The notes beneath the pieces are model-generated. The model did not search any database. It had not been told where the DNA came from and was given only the letters and a program-made list of their open reading frames with translations. Made by a program: the position numbers and the translations under genes. A DNA stretch of 44,775 nucleotides, taken from positions 1 to 44,775 of the forward strand of contig JANBPT010000320.1 of assembly GCA_027575765.1 (NCBI GenBank), written 5' to 3'. Source of the stretch: Tieghemiomyces parasiticus (Eukaryota; Kickxellomycota; Dimargaritomycetes; Dimargaritales; Dimargaritaceae). Positions 1 to 10,945 of this stretch are shown in pieces (position 1 is the stretch's first letter; every line of letters starts with the position of its first letter).

Positions 1-3000
1 ATGGCTTCGGTATACAGAGTATACATCAGAAAGTTTTCACTGCATCGTTACAATCTAGCCTCCCCTTCTTCCCCGCTACCCCTAGGGGAGTACCGAATGA
101 AGCTTATTCTGCCAGACCCGATGGTCTTTCGTCAAGTCTTAACCGGCCCCGTCTGAAATTACCATCAAATCAACACCAATCATGATGCGCCACAGTAAAG
201 ATGAAGCAAGGGAGTGCATCGTTTACTGCATCTTAAGGGAGAGGTCCACCGTTTCACGCCAACCACTACTGAACACAACGTGAGGACGCTTGACATTTCT
301 GATCACAGCCGCATATCAGTGAATTCCAGCCACGAGGGTAGGGACAAAAGGGGATATATCTCTACTGCTCCACACATCGGTCCTTACCTGTTATTTTACC
401 CTCGCCATTTCGGTAGATACGAAAGCCGTAAGGGGAACATTTCGGCCTAGTTACCCAATGGTTCGATCATCACCCGCCGCCGTAGGTGTACTTGCTCACG
501 CCATGCCATCGTCTCCAGGCCTATAATGGAGCCATCCTCGCCAATCGTTTACAGCGCGATGAAGAGGAGCGGGGTTTTCAATAGGCGACATCAACGATCA
601 TCCTGTTTGATTTGAGAGACGCTATGCGGGCAGTCCATTTCGACATCATGTATTCCCTTTATGAAACACCGTGGCTGGTCTGAGGCCGAGAGTTGCTTTC
701 AAAATAGCACGACGGTATATTAACTGGGAGATCCTACGCATTGACACGGCTCTCCTTGCCCGCACCTGACGAGGGTCTAGGTGCTCCACATCGTTCCATC
801 TCCTCTGGTCGGTGGGGTCGGCATAGCGAACCAGTTCGTTCCTAGCGATTCAATGTTATTATCTTATAGTTGGTGATTCCTCCGCTCTATCTACATGAAC
901 CGTCGCAACGCAAGCAACTTGGGCTAACCAGCGTCCTAAATTGTTCAATTGGGGGTTAATCGTTGAGGATCGAAGTGTGGGGATCATTAGGAATCCAAAA
1001 TAAGTCGGGGGAGGTAGAAGTAGGCCACCAAGTTTGGGGGAGGGGCCCAAAAAAAGGGGGGAGGTGGGACTATAGAATAGGTCGCCCAACACTGCCTAAT
1101 CCATGCAGGGACAGGTGGCTGTGGGTATGGAAAAGTGGGGGATGGGGGAACGGTGAAAATGGGGGTCGCGGGGAAGGAGTGGGGTAGATAGGTTTAAATT
1201 AAGAGTAGGGGGTGATTTCTCAATCAGGACATGTAGGGGTGCTAAAAGCACCAGATAGAATGAAGGGAAGTAGAGGTTGCGAATGGGGACGATGGGTGGA
1301 ATAGTAAGCTGGGCTCTCCTGTACGGTTGCATTGGTGGCGTGACCGCTGGTCTACTCGCGGACGCGGCCGGTAGCTTGAATCCCGATGCTTGAGGCAGAG
1401 AAGCGGATGGGCAAACAGGTAGAATCGTAACCCCCTCGTACGTGCGACGGCCACTTCTCACGATTGGTACGGTAACCGAATTTGGGTTGCCGGCGCAGAT
1501 AAGAGCCCATGCGAGGTTCTGGGCGGTATGTTGAGGTGGAAGATGGGAGGACAGGCCTTTCTACCGCAGGTCCTACAAGCTCGATTACAACCCAACCACG
1601 TTGGATCGTCCCCGACTTGTTGACGTGTTTGATGACCTTACTTTAACAGGCCGCCGCCCATTCGCTAGACTGGTCGGGCAGGCCGCATTATACAATTGGG
1701 ATTGACCCCTATAACCTCCCTTAACGTGCCGAGACGTCGCAAAGTGCGCCCAACGAGGGAAACTCCGACATCTCTGGAGTCCTGTAGGTGCCTTGCCGTG
1801 TAGGTAGGCCGTGAGAAACGGGCGTGCGTCGTTGCTATCGGCTCAGGACGAATCAGGTTGTAGAGGATCCATTGCCAACGATACACTGTAACCTCAACGG
1901 ACATATCCTCGTACTGTACTCGCCACCGTGGTCATTTTCACGGCCACCCAATCCCGGTGGCTGGTTCGGCTCCTCTGGTCATTGTAGGCGAGGTTGCCCC
2001 GATACACTAGTAGATCACACCCCTCCCCGGGTTGTCAGCATCAGCGTCACACCCCGGCTAGGTGTAAGGCATAATGGATCTCCCCCAGCTGCTGAACGCA
2101 TGCTATTCGCCCACGGCTGGTATTAGGTAAGAATAGGGTGGTTGACCTTCTGCGTTCGTACGAAGAGAATGCGTAAGTGGAGAGTTGGTACTGGCAGCAA
2201 CTGAATGGCACGAATAGCGTGGCGAGATGGCACGACGAGTGGTATAGGCCATGCTGCACCAATGGATAGTACGTGAAGAGTTAGCCCCGCTGAAGGCAGT
2301 CGAGGTAGCGTGGATGGGCTACATCGCCCGCGCAGATTCGCCCACCGGAGCCATCCAGAGTAGCCTCTGAATTTGTAGTGATTGTCCAAGGCTTTGTAGA
2401 CAGTGCTTGGTGACTCCAGGAGACGAGTCCTTCCCGTGGAAAGGAGATGAGGTGAGTCAATCCCGCCGTTTCATATCTCTGGGGGGTGACCACCTCTACG
2501 TACATACGGCACCCAGTACCAGGGACACTGAATTGCCGCACCCTGATCGAACTTTCGAACCCACCCTAACCCGGTGGGCTCTCAGTGGCGTGGCTCATTC
2601 GAAGCCACCGGGGTCGGTTCTCTCTCCTACCATACGGACTGAACGACTTGAGTCTCGACCTAACCAATGATTCAGCGACCAATTTACGCAGCCCCCGTAT
2701 CGACTGCCCTTACCCCCTTTCTTTCCGTTTACCTCAACCGAGATGCTCTATCCGTCATATCTGCTACCCCCTTTCCAATTGAACTCGGCCACCGGCCCAG
2801 CGTGGGCCAGGTTGTGTAGAGAGACGGTGGGAGCTACTCCGGTGGTGGGGAACAGAAGATGGTAAGTTGATGAAATTGAAAAGCGCGCTGTCAATGTTGC
2901 CACTAAAGAAATGCTGGACCTATCGCAGGTCGGTGGGAATGGCGGTTTGCCTTCATCATCAATCCACCACGATCCACTTGTCTAGGGCCCATAAAAACAC

Positions 3001-6000
3001 AGTGACGATCCCGGTACTAGTCATCGTGGTGGCAGTAGTTGGATGGTCAGAAGGCCACATAAGAAGTGCGCAGTCCATGAGCTAAGATTATGATGGTGAT
3101 AGGTGGAGGTGGGTAGTTAGGGATCTGCTCATGGCCAGGGTATTCACGGTAAACAGAGCAGAGAAAGAGGGGGAGGAAGCAGCGCAGGTAACAGCCGAAC
3201 GTACCCCAGGTGACCCTGGGGTAAGGGATAACCGTGGCTTCCCGCCCGCCCGGCTACCCTGGTCGAGCCGAACACCAATCCACCCCGGTTGAATCGATAC
3301 TCAGAAGGAGGGTCCCTTTCACCGGTTGTTTCATAGCCCACCCTCTTCATTGAGAAATACAGCGAGCTATCCCACCCGGAAAATCATCGCACACTTAAGA
3401 TGACAAGAAAACAGGCCCTGACGCTGTATTGTAAGTCTGTCCCACCGTATTTAGATTATCAACCATTGTCAGTAACCTGGTAGGTATCGGATATGTCCGC
3501 CAGGCAACACTGGCTGAAGAGGTGAAAAATAATACCAGGGACCACGGAAGTGTTTATGGTCAGTTCAGTTTGAGCGGGTAGTCACAATGAATAGCGCTGT
3601 GGGGAGCGGATAGAGTATAACCCCTTCGACAAGTTTAAGCCGGGAGGGGCCGCGATACGGGCGGGCAGCTCGACCGGGCTGTACATAGCCCCCACCCTTG
3701 CAGTCAGCCCGATATAATGGTTGCCAGTAGGTAAGAGAGCGCAATTTACGCAGACATAAGGCATGACGGATAGGCCGTCTGAATGTACCCGTGCACGCCA
3801 CATTGTATCCCACCCAGGGCTATGTGGTACTGCAAAATGGGGGGGGGGGAGTGAACGGTACCGGTAGAATTATCTACTTTAAGCCACAGGTTTCGAGGTT
3901 GTTGAACCAGATCCTCTAAAAATAACTAGATAGGTCTATAACACCTGGGCACGGGCCCCGGATGAATTCTAAGTTTTGCACTATGTTGAATCGGGGGTTA
4001 AGGTTGAAACAAGCGAATGTGGAGTCCGAATCATGGGCCTTACCAAGTGGGGATAACAGACCCTCTAGACGCATTCCGAACTAGTAATACAGTGGTACCC
4101 GCTCACCTACAGGGTGCTAACCCTGGTACCCACCGTCCATTTACGTGAGTAACTAGCAAGACACCCTCGAGGCCGGTGGCCCCGCTATAGACCCTTTCTC
4201 CACACCGAACAACCCCTTTTACCTTCAGTACCCTGTGACCCTGAGGTAGCCCTGCATCACCAACCCCACTGTAATCACTCTCTCAAATTGACCCCTGTGC
4301 ACCTACCGTCCACCTTTATTTCTCCTCTCTATTCAGTAACCGTAGGTTTTCGCGCCTCGCCACCGTATATTATCGCTTTGGCCTCACCGCTTTAAGATGT
4401 GACCGCGCCAGATGCTGCCCACAAGGCCAACACCGCTCGGTCGGCGTAGGGCCGGTGGTCCTCCGTCGCCCCGCCTTACTAATCAAACGCCGATATCGAC
4501 GCCGCCCGGGCCCGCTTGCATGCACCTGTTCTTTCATTCAGCAACCTTTCCCTATCCATCCTTTCTATATAGCTGCCGCGGTCTGCTGACTACCCAATGG
4601 CGGTACGTATCATTCCAATATCCGAACAATCACCGCCACCCGTTCCCCAGTACCCATATTCGCTACATATATAGCCCGTAAACGGACTCGCGACGGATAT
4701 GAACGCCACCCTATTGGGACCGCCGTCTCAATTGTATACGATCGCGCATCGCCACCCCGTCGGAGGTGGTACTAGTTTGAAATGTTGGTCACACCGGGCC
4801 ACACACCTCTCCCCCCTGAAGCGGAATGGCTCTACTTGGCGCGTGGCGACAAGGTGGCACCTCGCATTCGATAAAACTTGGGTTGGATTAACATCTTGAT
4901 ATTGTGTCGGGAAAAACTGGTAGGCAGAGTAGCACCGATAATCTCTATTGGCGGTTGTGTGATGAATAAGCTAACTTTGAGAGATGTACCGTATTCCACA
5001 GGCCCCGATTCTTGGCGAGATTGCGCATTTGACATCTACCCTTCTAGTCCGACCTGGCTTTTCCTTGGCGCATTATATCAATGGGCTTGACGGCGGTCAG
5101 TTATAATAGCACGCATCTAAGTACCTTGAATCTAGTGGTGCGGCTCTCCGATGCTGGTTTGCGACTGTAAACGGGCGACCACGACGTCCCCCGCCCCTGT
5201 CCCCTATGGATACTTGATACGATTGCATCGATGGCCAAAGCTGGCAGTGACACTATCGCACCGCGATCGCAAGTACAATATCCCACTCGCAAACTAGGGT
5301 AACAGGCAATGGAACAGTACAGCCGGCGTTAAGTTATTAGACATCGCCAGTCAAACATCATCTGCGATACAGCCTCTCCCTTCCTTCATCTCACCCACAC
5401 TAATTTCCCTCCCTTGACCCTGTTTAGACATAGGCAATAGCCAAGTCGGGATAGAAAAGAATCCCCCTCATAAACATACAACTCAAGTCAATCACCTGCT
5501 CGTACACAGTCCCGTTGGATTGAAGGCTGCGCAGCAGGAGCTTTATGGCGTAACGGATTTGTAAGGGAGGCCAGTTGCTTAAGTAGTGATGGCTTAGTGA
5601 ATATATCTTATTAATGTTTCTTTGATAGGCCCAGTCGAGAGGACAACCTTATCGTGGTGTTTGTCATTTAAGGAACTTTTAAGAGCTCATTCGACGTCGA
5701 ACGGACCCAATATGTAGAGCAAAGAGTCCATGACTATAAGGGATTTGAGGTTGGTAATGCCCTTGACTAAAAATTGGGACATCAAGTTGACAGTCCCTTT
5801 CCTTCCAAAAAAAAAGAGAATGGGGCACTATCATCAAATATCGCGATGGGACCTTCGACCATAGCAGACAGCACCCTCACCAATGGCTCTACTTCTTCAC
5901 ACACGATAAGCATCGGGCTATTAGCAGGTATTGACGCGGCCCGAAAGGCCTCTGCAATCTTGGCTGGCGCAAACCGCGCCACCCACCCGCCCTGAAGGGT

Positions 6001-9000
6001 ATAATTAAAAAGTTCACAGGGTCAAGATGAGCCTGCAGCTGACCAGGACACACGCCTGCAAAACAATTGGCCCGTTGTTTCATCCTCATCAGTGGTAACC
6101 GACTACCCCCACTTACCGGTTGCCCGGCCGAGCCGGTCCACATTCTGATCGTGGTGCCCGTGTGTGCGCCCCATGCCATCAGCCCACACGAGAAAACTGC
6201 CGGGTGATTTAATTACCCTTCCTTTTACACACTCACCCACGCCGCCGCCACCGGTCGGGCTGCAGATGTGTTGACTTATTTATCTGGCCTGCTACGTCTT
6301 TCACTTTGGGGGACTTTTACGCAGCCTGCTCCGCAAAACGAGTACCGACTATCGTCGTTGAGCGTAACAAGTAAACTTCTTTCGGCCTAAAACATAATCG
6401 CGGTACAACGGTCGCACGAAATCACCTGTTCCAGAGAAAAAGAAGAAAAAAAATCTGGCGATGGGGAACGCATTAGCTGCCTAAATAACGTATCCCAGCA
6501 GTACGAAAAATGTGGGAATATTAAGCCGCGTACGTATATTAAAGAAGAACTGAAGTGATACTATAACATAGGAGCACCCCAATTTTTCTGGAGATCCGAC
6601 TCTACGGAAATGAAATGGTAACATCTGAATACCCCTTCCATAGCTTTTGATGTATTATTTTTGATGATTATATAGGTGGCGCGATATTAAGACGGCTTCA
6701 ACTAACCATACAGGTCGGCTCGACACTAAATTTATTAAGGAACATAATGACATATCCAGTGTTCTTTATGTCTATGGAGATAGGGTGGAGGATAATGGAT
6801 AGGACAGTCCGTCCCTCATGGGCTCGTCACCCCCATAGATCCGGGGAACGAGGGATATCACACTCGAGTGGCGGGCGGGCGCACGTTGTGGGGTGGAGGG
6901 GTGCGTGCGTAGTCATTACCACAGGCCCTTTCCCGTAGGTTCCGTTTTAACCAACGGTGGCACCCGTCGACCCAAATTAGGTGGAATTGGGCCAAGAACA
7001 GAGTCACGAGTCTATCTGTACTGCATAGTGCTGAGGCGTTATGTCGTACGATGTAGGGATGGAGGAAGAGAGAGGGAAAGGTTCTACCATAATTATTGGG
7101 CAAAGAAGAACGGGGGGAAGGGTTGAAAAATCACTAGAGTTGTCGCCGTGACAATAGCGGGCGGAGCACTTTCCTGCACGATAATTACCGCGAATATCGA
7201 ACATCCTTCCGGGAGGAGGGAGTAGGAATTAGGAAGATGAAAATGGCGGCGTGACGAAAAGGTCATGTACCAGCCCCCGGTCACGCCCGTGCCGCCGCGG
7301 TCGGTAGGGTGGCGTGGCCCACGCCTTTCCCTCCTCCCGCGTGCCGTAAGGGGACCTATAATCGATCATCTGTTAGTACTTTGTAAGGGTGTATGGACAG
7401 CCTACAAAGCACACAAGGGGCGTCATACCAGAGTCCGTTTATTAGAGACGGGACGTTAAGCGGGATGTAATCATGTTACCATTAGAAATTCTGGGGGGGG
7501 GAGAGGGTGGGCTTTAGGCGCTCATTCGTTTGTTGCATTGGAGGCAAGAATCCCATTTGCTGTCAGGTCGCTATCTGTCCTAAGCGTCGGTCACAGCACT
7601 TCTGCCCTGCGTTACGCCAACCGTCGGTATCGGACCGGACAAGGCACCCAGAATTGGTATCTATACCCTGGGGGGATACCAACCATGGTGCAGTCTCACA
7701 GTCGCCTGGGGAACGTTTGGAAGCAATAGTAATAGGGGCAGAGAGGATTAAATGGTTACCCATTCGCCCTAACACTACTCCTCCTGACTGTTTAGGCATC
7801 CTTAACCAATTTTTGAATCCTGTGACGCTACTCTTAGGGGGCGTTTGGTTTCCACGCCTCCTGACCTTGCAACCATATTAGGGAATCCATCCAGCGCCCC
7901 CGCCACCCTACATAGTCGAGCGATGAATTTGCGGGTCTGGGTCCGCCCGCCTTAATTAAACTTATATTGACCACAGGGTGAAGGTGAGGGAGGGGCGGGG
8001 TATCCCCTTTATCGAGGAATTTGACGAGGTCACTTCATCCTTCCTTCTCGCGACTCGAAAGAATTTTGCTCGTTAACCGGACTAAACAGTATACCCCTTC
8101 TTGGACTGGGGCCGCTGACAGGTGAGGTGTCTTTGTTTGCAGTAGTAAATACGATGGTGGGGATCGACCAAACATTTGGCGTCATGTCCGCTGAACTTCG
8201 AGGGCCGGGATCGCAGGCAAGGGAGGTTGTTCATCGCAGAGTTGGTTATGTGCAGCAATAGTGGAGATTCGTTATTTTCCGGCACAGCTGGGGAAGGTAC
8301 ACAGTTACAGTAGTAGTCACACATAGGTTGCAATTGGGAATAAGTCGCGGATCATGAAGTCTAAGGTGAAGATGGAAAGTCAACGCATCCCTTGACTCTC
8401 GTGAGGCAAGTAGTCGGTAAAAGCCACGGGTTAAGGAAATGAGAAACTTGTGGCCGATTTTATGTGGCTTCCCCGCAATACTAGCATTGCGAAGATAGAG
8501 GAAATGAACGAAAATTAATCTCCGTACCATCGGAAATGAGAGGGACGCGGGTGGCTATTGATATGCTAGACATGTTGCCAGTAAAACGGCGAACCCATCA
8601 AACTCGAAGGTAATCAAAACACATGCGTACGTGCATCAATGTGCTTCTTAGGTGGGAACAGGATGACGAAGGGAGATAATGATACGTGGTGGCAAATTAT
8701 TTACAATGTTTAACAGTCTAGTGCATGCCCGAGATGATCGGGGATATGGTGTCGGATGGCTATTCATATAGATAGAGTGAACCGAATGGGGTAAAAATAC
8801 GACCCTGCCGGTAGCGTCCAACTCGGCGGGTGGGCGAGTGCCGGATTTGACCTGACAGTCGGCCGAACTAATTGGTTGCAACTAAAAATAATATTTTCCT
8901 TTAGGAACGTAATCCCCCCCCCCCTCGACGAGCTCATGGGACTTAAATCATTTGGACGTACAAAGCTCGGACCGTCATTCAGAATGCCAATAGGGAGGAT

Positions 9001-9016
9001 TTAAGACCCCCAAGGC
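1..9016. other. gene-poor region, nothing recognised
   Basis: Both strands contain only short open frames (none above about 125 codons). None has a recognisable motif, signal peptide, membrane segment or family resemblance, and overlapping frames on both strands look equally open, as expected by chance. I see no tRNA or rRNA and no clear long repeat. Short homopolymer runs occur (G-run near 3839-3849, C-run near 8914-8924). CpG is not depleted, so this does not look like old methylated transposon sequence. A gene with many short exons cannot be excluded by eye. Confidence 0.6.
1007..1175 (+). other. G-run-rich tract with G-quadruplex potential
   Basis: The plus strand carries repeated runs of three to six G. 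One cluster is at about 1035-1070 (four runs separated by short loops) and another at about 1126-1170. The purine bias is local and strong. Four closely spaced G-runs satisfy the usual sequence pattern for an intramolecular quadruplex; formation is inference. Confidence 0.4.
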
Positions 9017-9028
9017 TGGCCAAAAGAG

Positions 9029-9075
9029 TCCAAGTATAGATGTCTTAAAATATTGTGAGAATTATAAGCGGGAAG
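9029..9075 (+). repeat. left terminal inverted repeat of mariner relic
   Basis: It begins TCCAAGTATAGATG and matches, with a few mismatches and single-base gaps, the reverse complement of 10281-10324. It lies about 120 bp upstream of the transposase ATG. Confidence 0.7.
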
Positions 9076-9196
9076 TCTTAGATTGCGGTGTTTCAGATGA
9101 AGTCTAAGAGAATCAATGATGCTGAGTCGATTGGCATAAACCACTCCAGGATTGAATCATTTTTGACTTCACAGCTTGCTTTTTTAACCATCCATC

Positions 9197-10272
9197 ATGT
9201 CTACTTTTCAAACCCCCTCTCCCACTCCACCCAAGTTAACCAGACGTGATGTATGGGTCCTTGGTTATAATTACTATCTGGAGGGCTGCAAGGCAGATGA
9301 TATTTTTAATGGTTTGACTTCCAAGCTGGGCCTGGCTGCCCCTAGCCGCTCCACCATCAACAGGTGGCTGACTCGCTTTTGCACAGGTAACCACTCTTTT
9401 GAAGCCGACCCTTGTTCTGACCGCCCATCAGATGACATTGGCGGATATTATGAGGACATGGTCCTGAGACGGCTGGGAGAAGACCCTTGACTTACTGCTG
9501 AGCAGCTGGCCTGGGCCTGCCGTACTTCCCTTAGTACCATGCGCAGAGTCCTACACAGGGACCTGGGGTTGCACAGCTACTTCAATTGCTGGATCCCTCA
9601 CAACCTCACCAACGACCAGCGCCATAAGCGGGTACGTTTTGCCACCGTGTTCCTGGAGAAATTTGGCGGGGCCAGTGACTACCTGCTGGACTCCATTGTC
9701 ACAGGCGACGAGACTTGGGTGAACCTATTTGATCTCCTCCTGCTGGCTCTAGTCACTGGAGGTGGTGTCCTAAAGGTGACTCTATCCCAACTGAGACTCA
9801 CTGAGGCCATACCACTCCCAAGGTAATGCCGACCATTTATTTCACCAGGTGTAACCTATTTCACCTGAGTGTCAAGGTCTCCACCAAACTCTATGTAGAG
9901 TACTGACTGGAGCCCATGGTCCAGGCCTGGGTGGAAGCACGTGGAAGTATGGACCGTCACCCCCTGCGGCTTCACCATGATAATGCACCACTACATTGTG
10001 CTGAGACTACCCAGGCCTACATTTCCGACTCTAAACTGACACTTCTGCCAGCCCTTCCCTACAGTCCTGATCTGGTCCCCTGCGACTTCTGGCTGTTCAG
10101 GAATATCAAACAGCGGTTGAGGGGCAAGAAGTTTACCACAGTGGAGGCGGTCGTGGACGCCTCGCAATTGGAGCTAGCCAGGCTCCAGCCACATCACTTT
10201 AGAGCCTGCGATGAAAGCTGGATAGAGAGGGCTCGCCGAGTGGTACAGAGTGGTGGCAGCTATATTTATTAG
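9197..10272 (+). pseudogene. mariner transposase, broken (D34D type)
   Basis: The relic starts with ATG at 9197. The N-terminal part shows a helix-turn-helix region and a degenerate DRPS hinge. An in-frame TGA at 9488 interrupts it after GEDP, and the same frame resumes with LTAEQLA and the mariner-like block CWIPHNLT, followed by the first catalytic region TGDETWV. Similarity is then lost, and a stop follows at 9824-9826. The C-terminal third returns in another frame at 9916 with HHDNAPLH (second Asp) and YSPDLVPCDFWLF (third Asp), ending at a TAG at 10270-10272. I count exactly 34 residues between the second and third Asp, the classical mariner D34D spacing. The segment between the first and second Asp is damaged. 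The gene cannot make an active transposase as it stands. Confidence 0.88.
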
Positions 10273-10280
10273 ACTCCATT

Positions 10281-10324
10281 CGACTTATAAATTCTCGTAA
10301 GTTTTAGAAGCATTTATACTTGGA
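10281..10324 (-). repeat. right terminal inverted repeat of mariner relic
   Basis: Read on the minus strand it begins TCCAAGTATAAATG and pairs with 9029-9075. It starts about 9 bp after the transposase stop codon. Confidence 0.7.
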
Positions 10325-10406
10325 TGTTTGTAATAGTAAACTTTGTCAGATTGTATTTGAGTTGAGGATACCTTCTAAAAATACAGCCGCGGAAACTGTA
10401 TACTAG

Positions 10407-10945
10407 TGTGTTAAGACTGAATGTACTTAAACAAAGAAACAAGCTTTAAAGCTTCGAAATGAGAGTGGGGAATGTGATTGGAATATTGCTGTCGTTTATT
10501 TAGTAGCGACTGTTAGGTCTTTTATACTTGAATGATGGCCAGCCTCAATCAAGTAACTAGCCAGCCTGGACTAGGGAAATCCAGGACGACAGGCCGTGGC
10601 GGGACCGGGCGCCGGCATGAATAGAAGGGCGGCTAGGTAGCCGCCAAAGCAAGGGTAGAGGAAGGAAGGTCCTAGAAGGATAAGAGGTGGCGACGCCAGT
10701 GAGGAAGACGCGTTCAAAGATCAGGAAGATTTAACGCCTATCGAAAAGGATAGGTGGGAAGTAGGTAAAGGAGGGGGGAATAATGGATACGGATAAAAGC
10801 CTGAAGGCCGAATAATGCCGACTACCAAATAGGTAGGCCATCATTGATCGGGATCAAGCTATGGAATGGTGTGCAGAGACGGAAGTGCATCATCAATCAA
10901 TGCTTCAATGAGAGTATCATTGTGAAGGCATTTCCATTGACCACA
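10407..10945 (-). mobile_element. solo LTR-like element with 5-bp target duplication
   Basis: This 539-bp segment starts TGTG and ends CCACA, and is bounded on both sides by ACTAG (10402-10406 and 10946-10950). Perfect 5-bp duplications with TG...CA ends are the signature of LTR-retrotransposon integration. I orient it on the minus strand because that strand carries a TATAAAAG box in the last quarter, as in the U3-R layout of LTRs. A nearly identical copy of the same length lies inverted at 16579-17117, and no coding sequence of a retrotransposon is attached. The best reading is a solo LTR left by LTR-LTR recombination. A non-coding miniature element is the alternative. Confidence 0.8.

Larger units (their letters stand above)
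9029..10324 (+). mobile_element. decayed mariner-type DNA transposon
   Basis: A transposase relic (9197-10272) sits between two imperfect inverted repeats of about 45 bp. The left repeat begins TCCAAGTATAGATG at 9029 and runs to about 9075. The right one, read on the minus strand, begins TCCAAGTATAAATG at 10324 and runs to about 10281. Both continue with TCT(A)AAA and GAGAATT(T)ATAAG blocks. A length of about 1.3 kb is typical of mariner elements. A clear TA target duplication is not visible directly outside the repeats, so the exact ends may be a few bases further out. The copy is non-autonomous because its transposase frame is broken. Confidence 0.8.
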
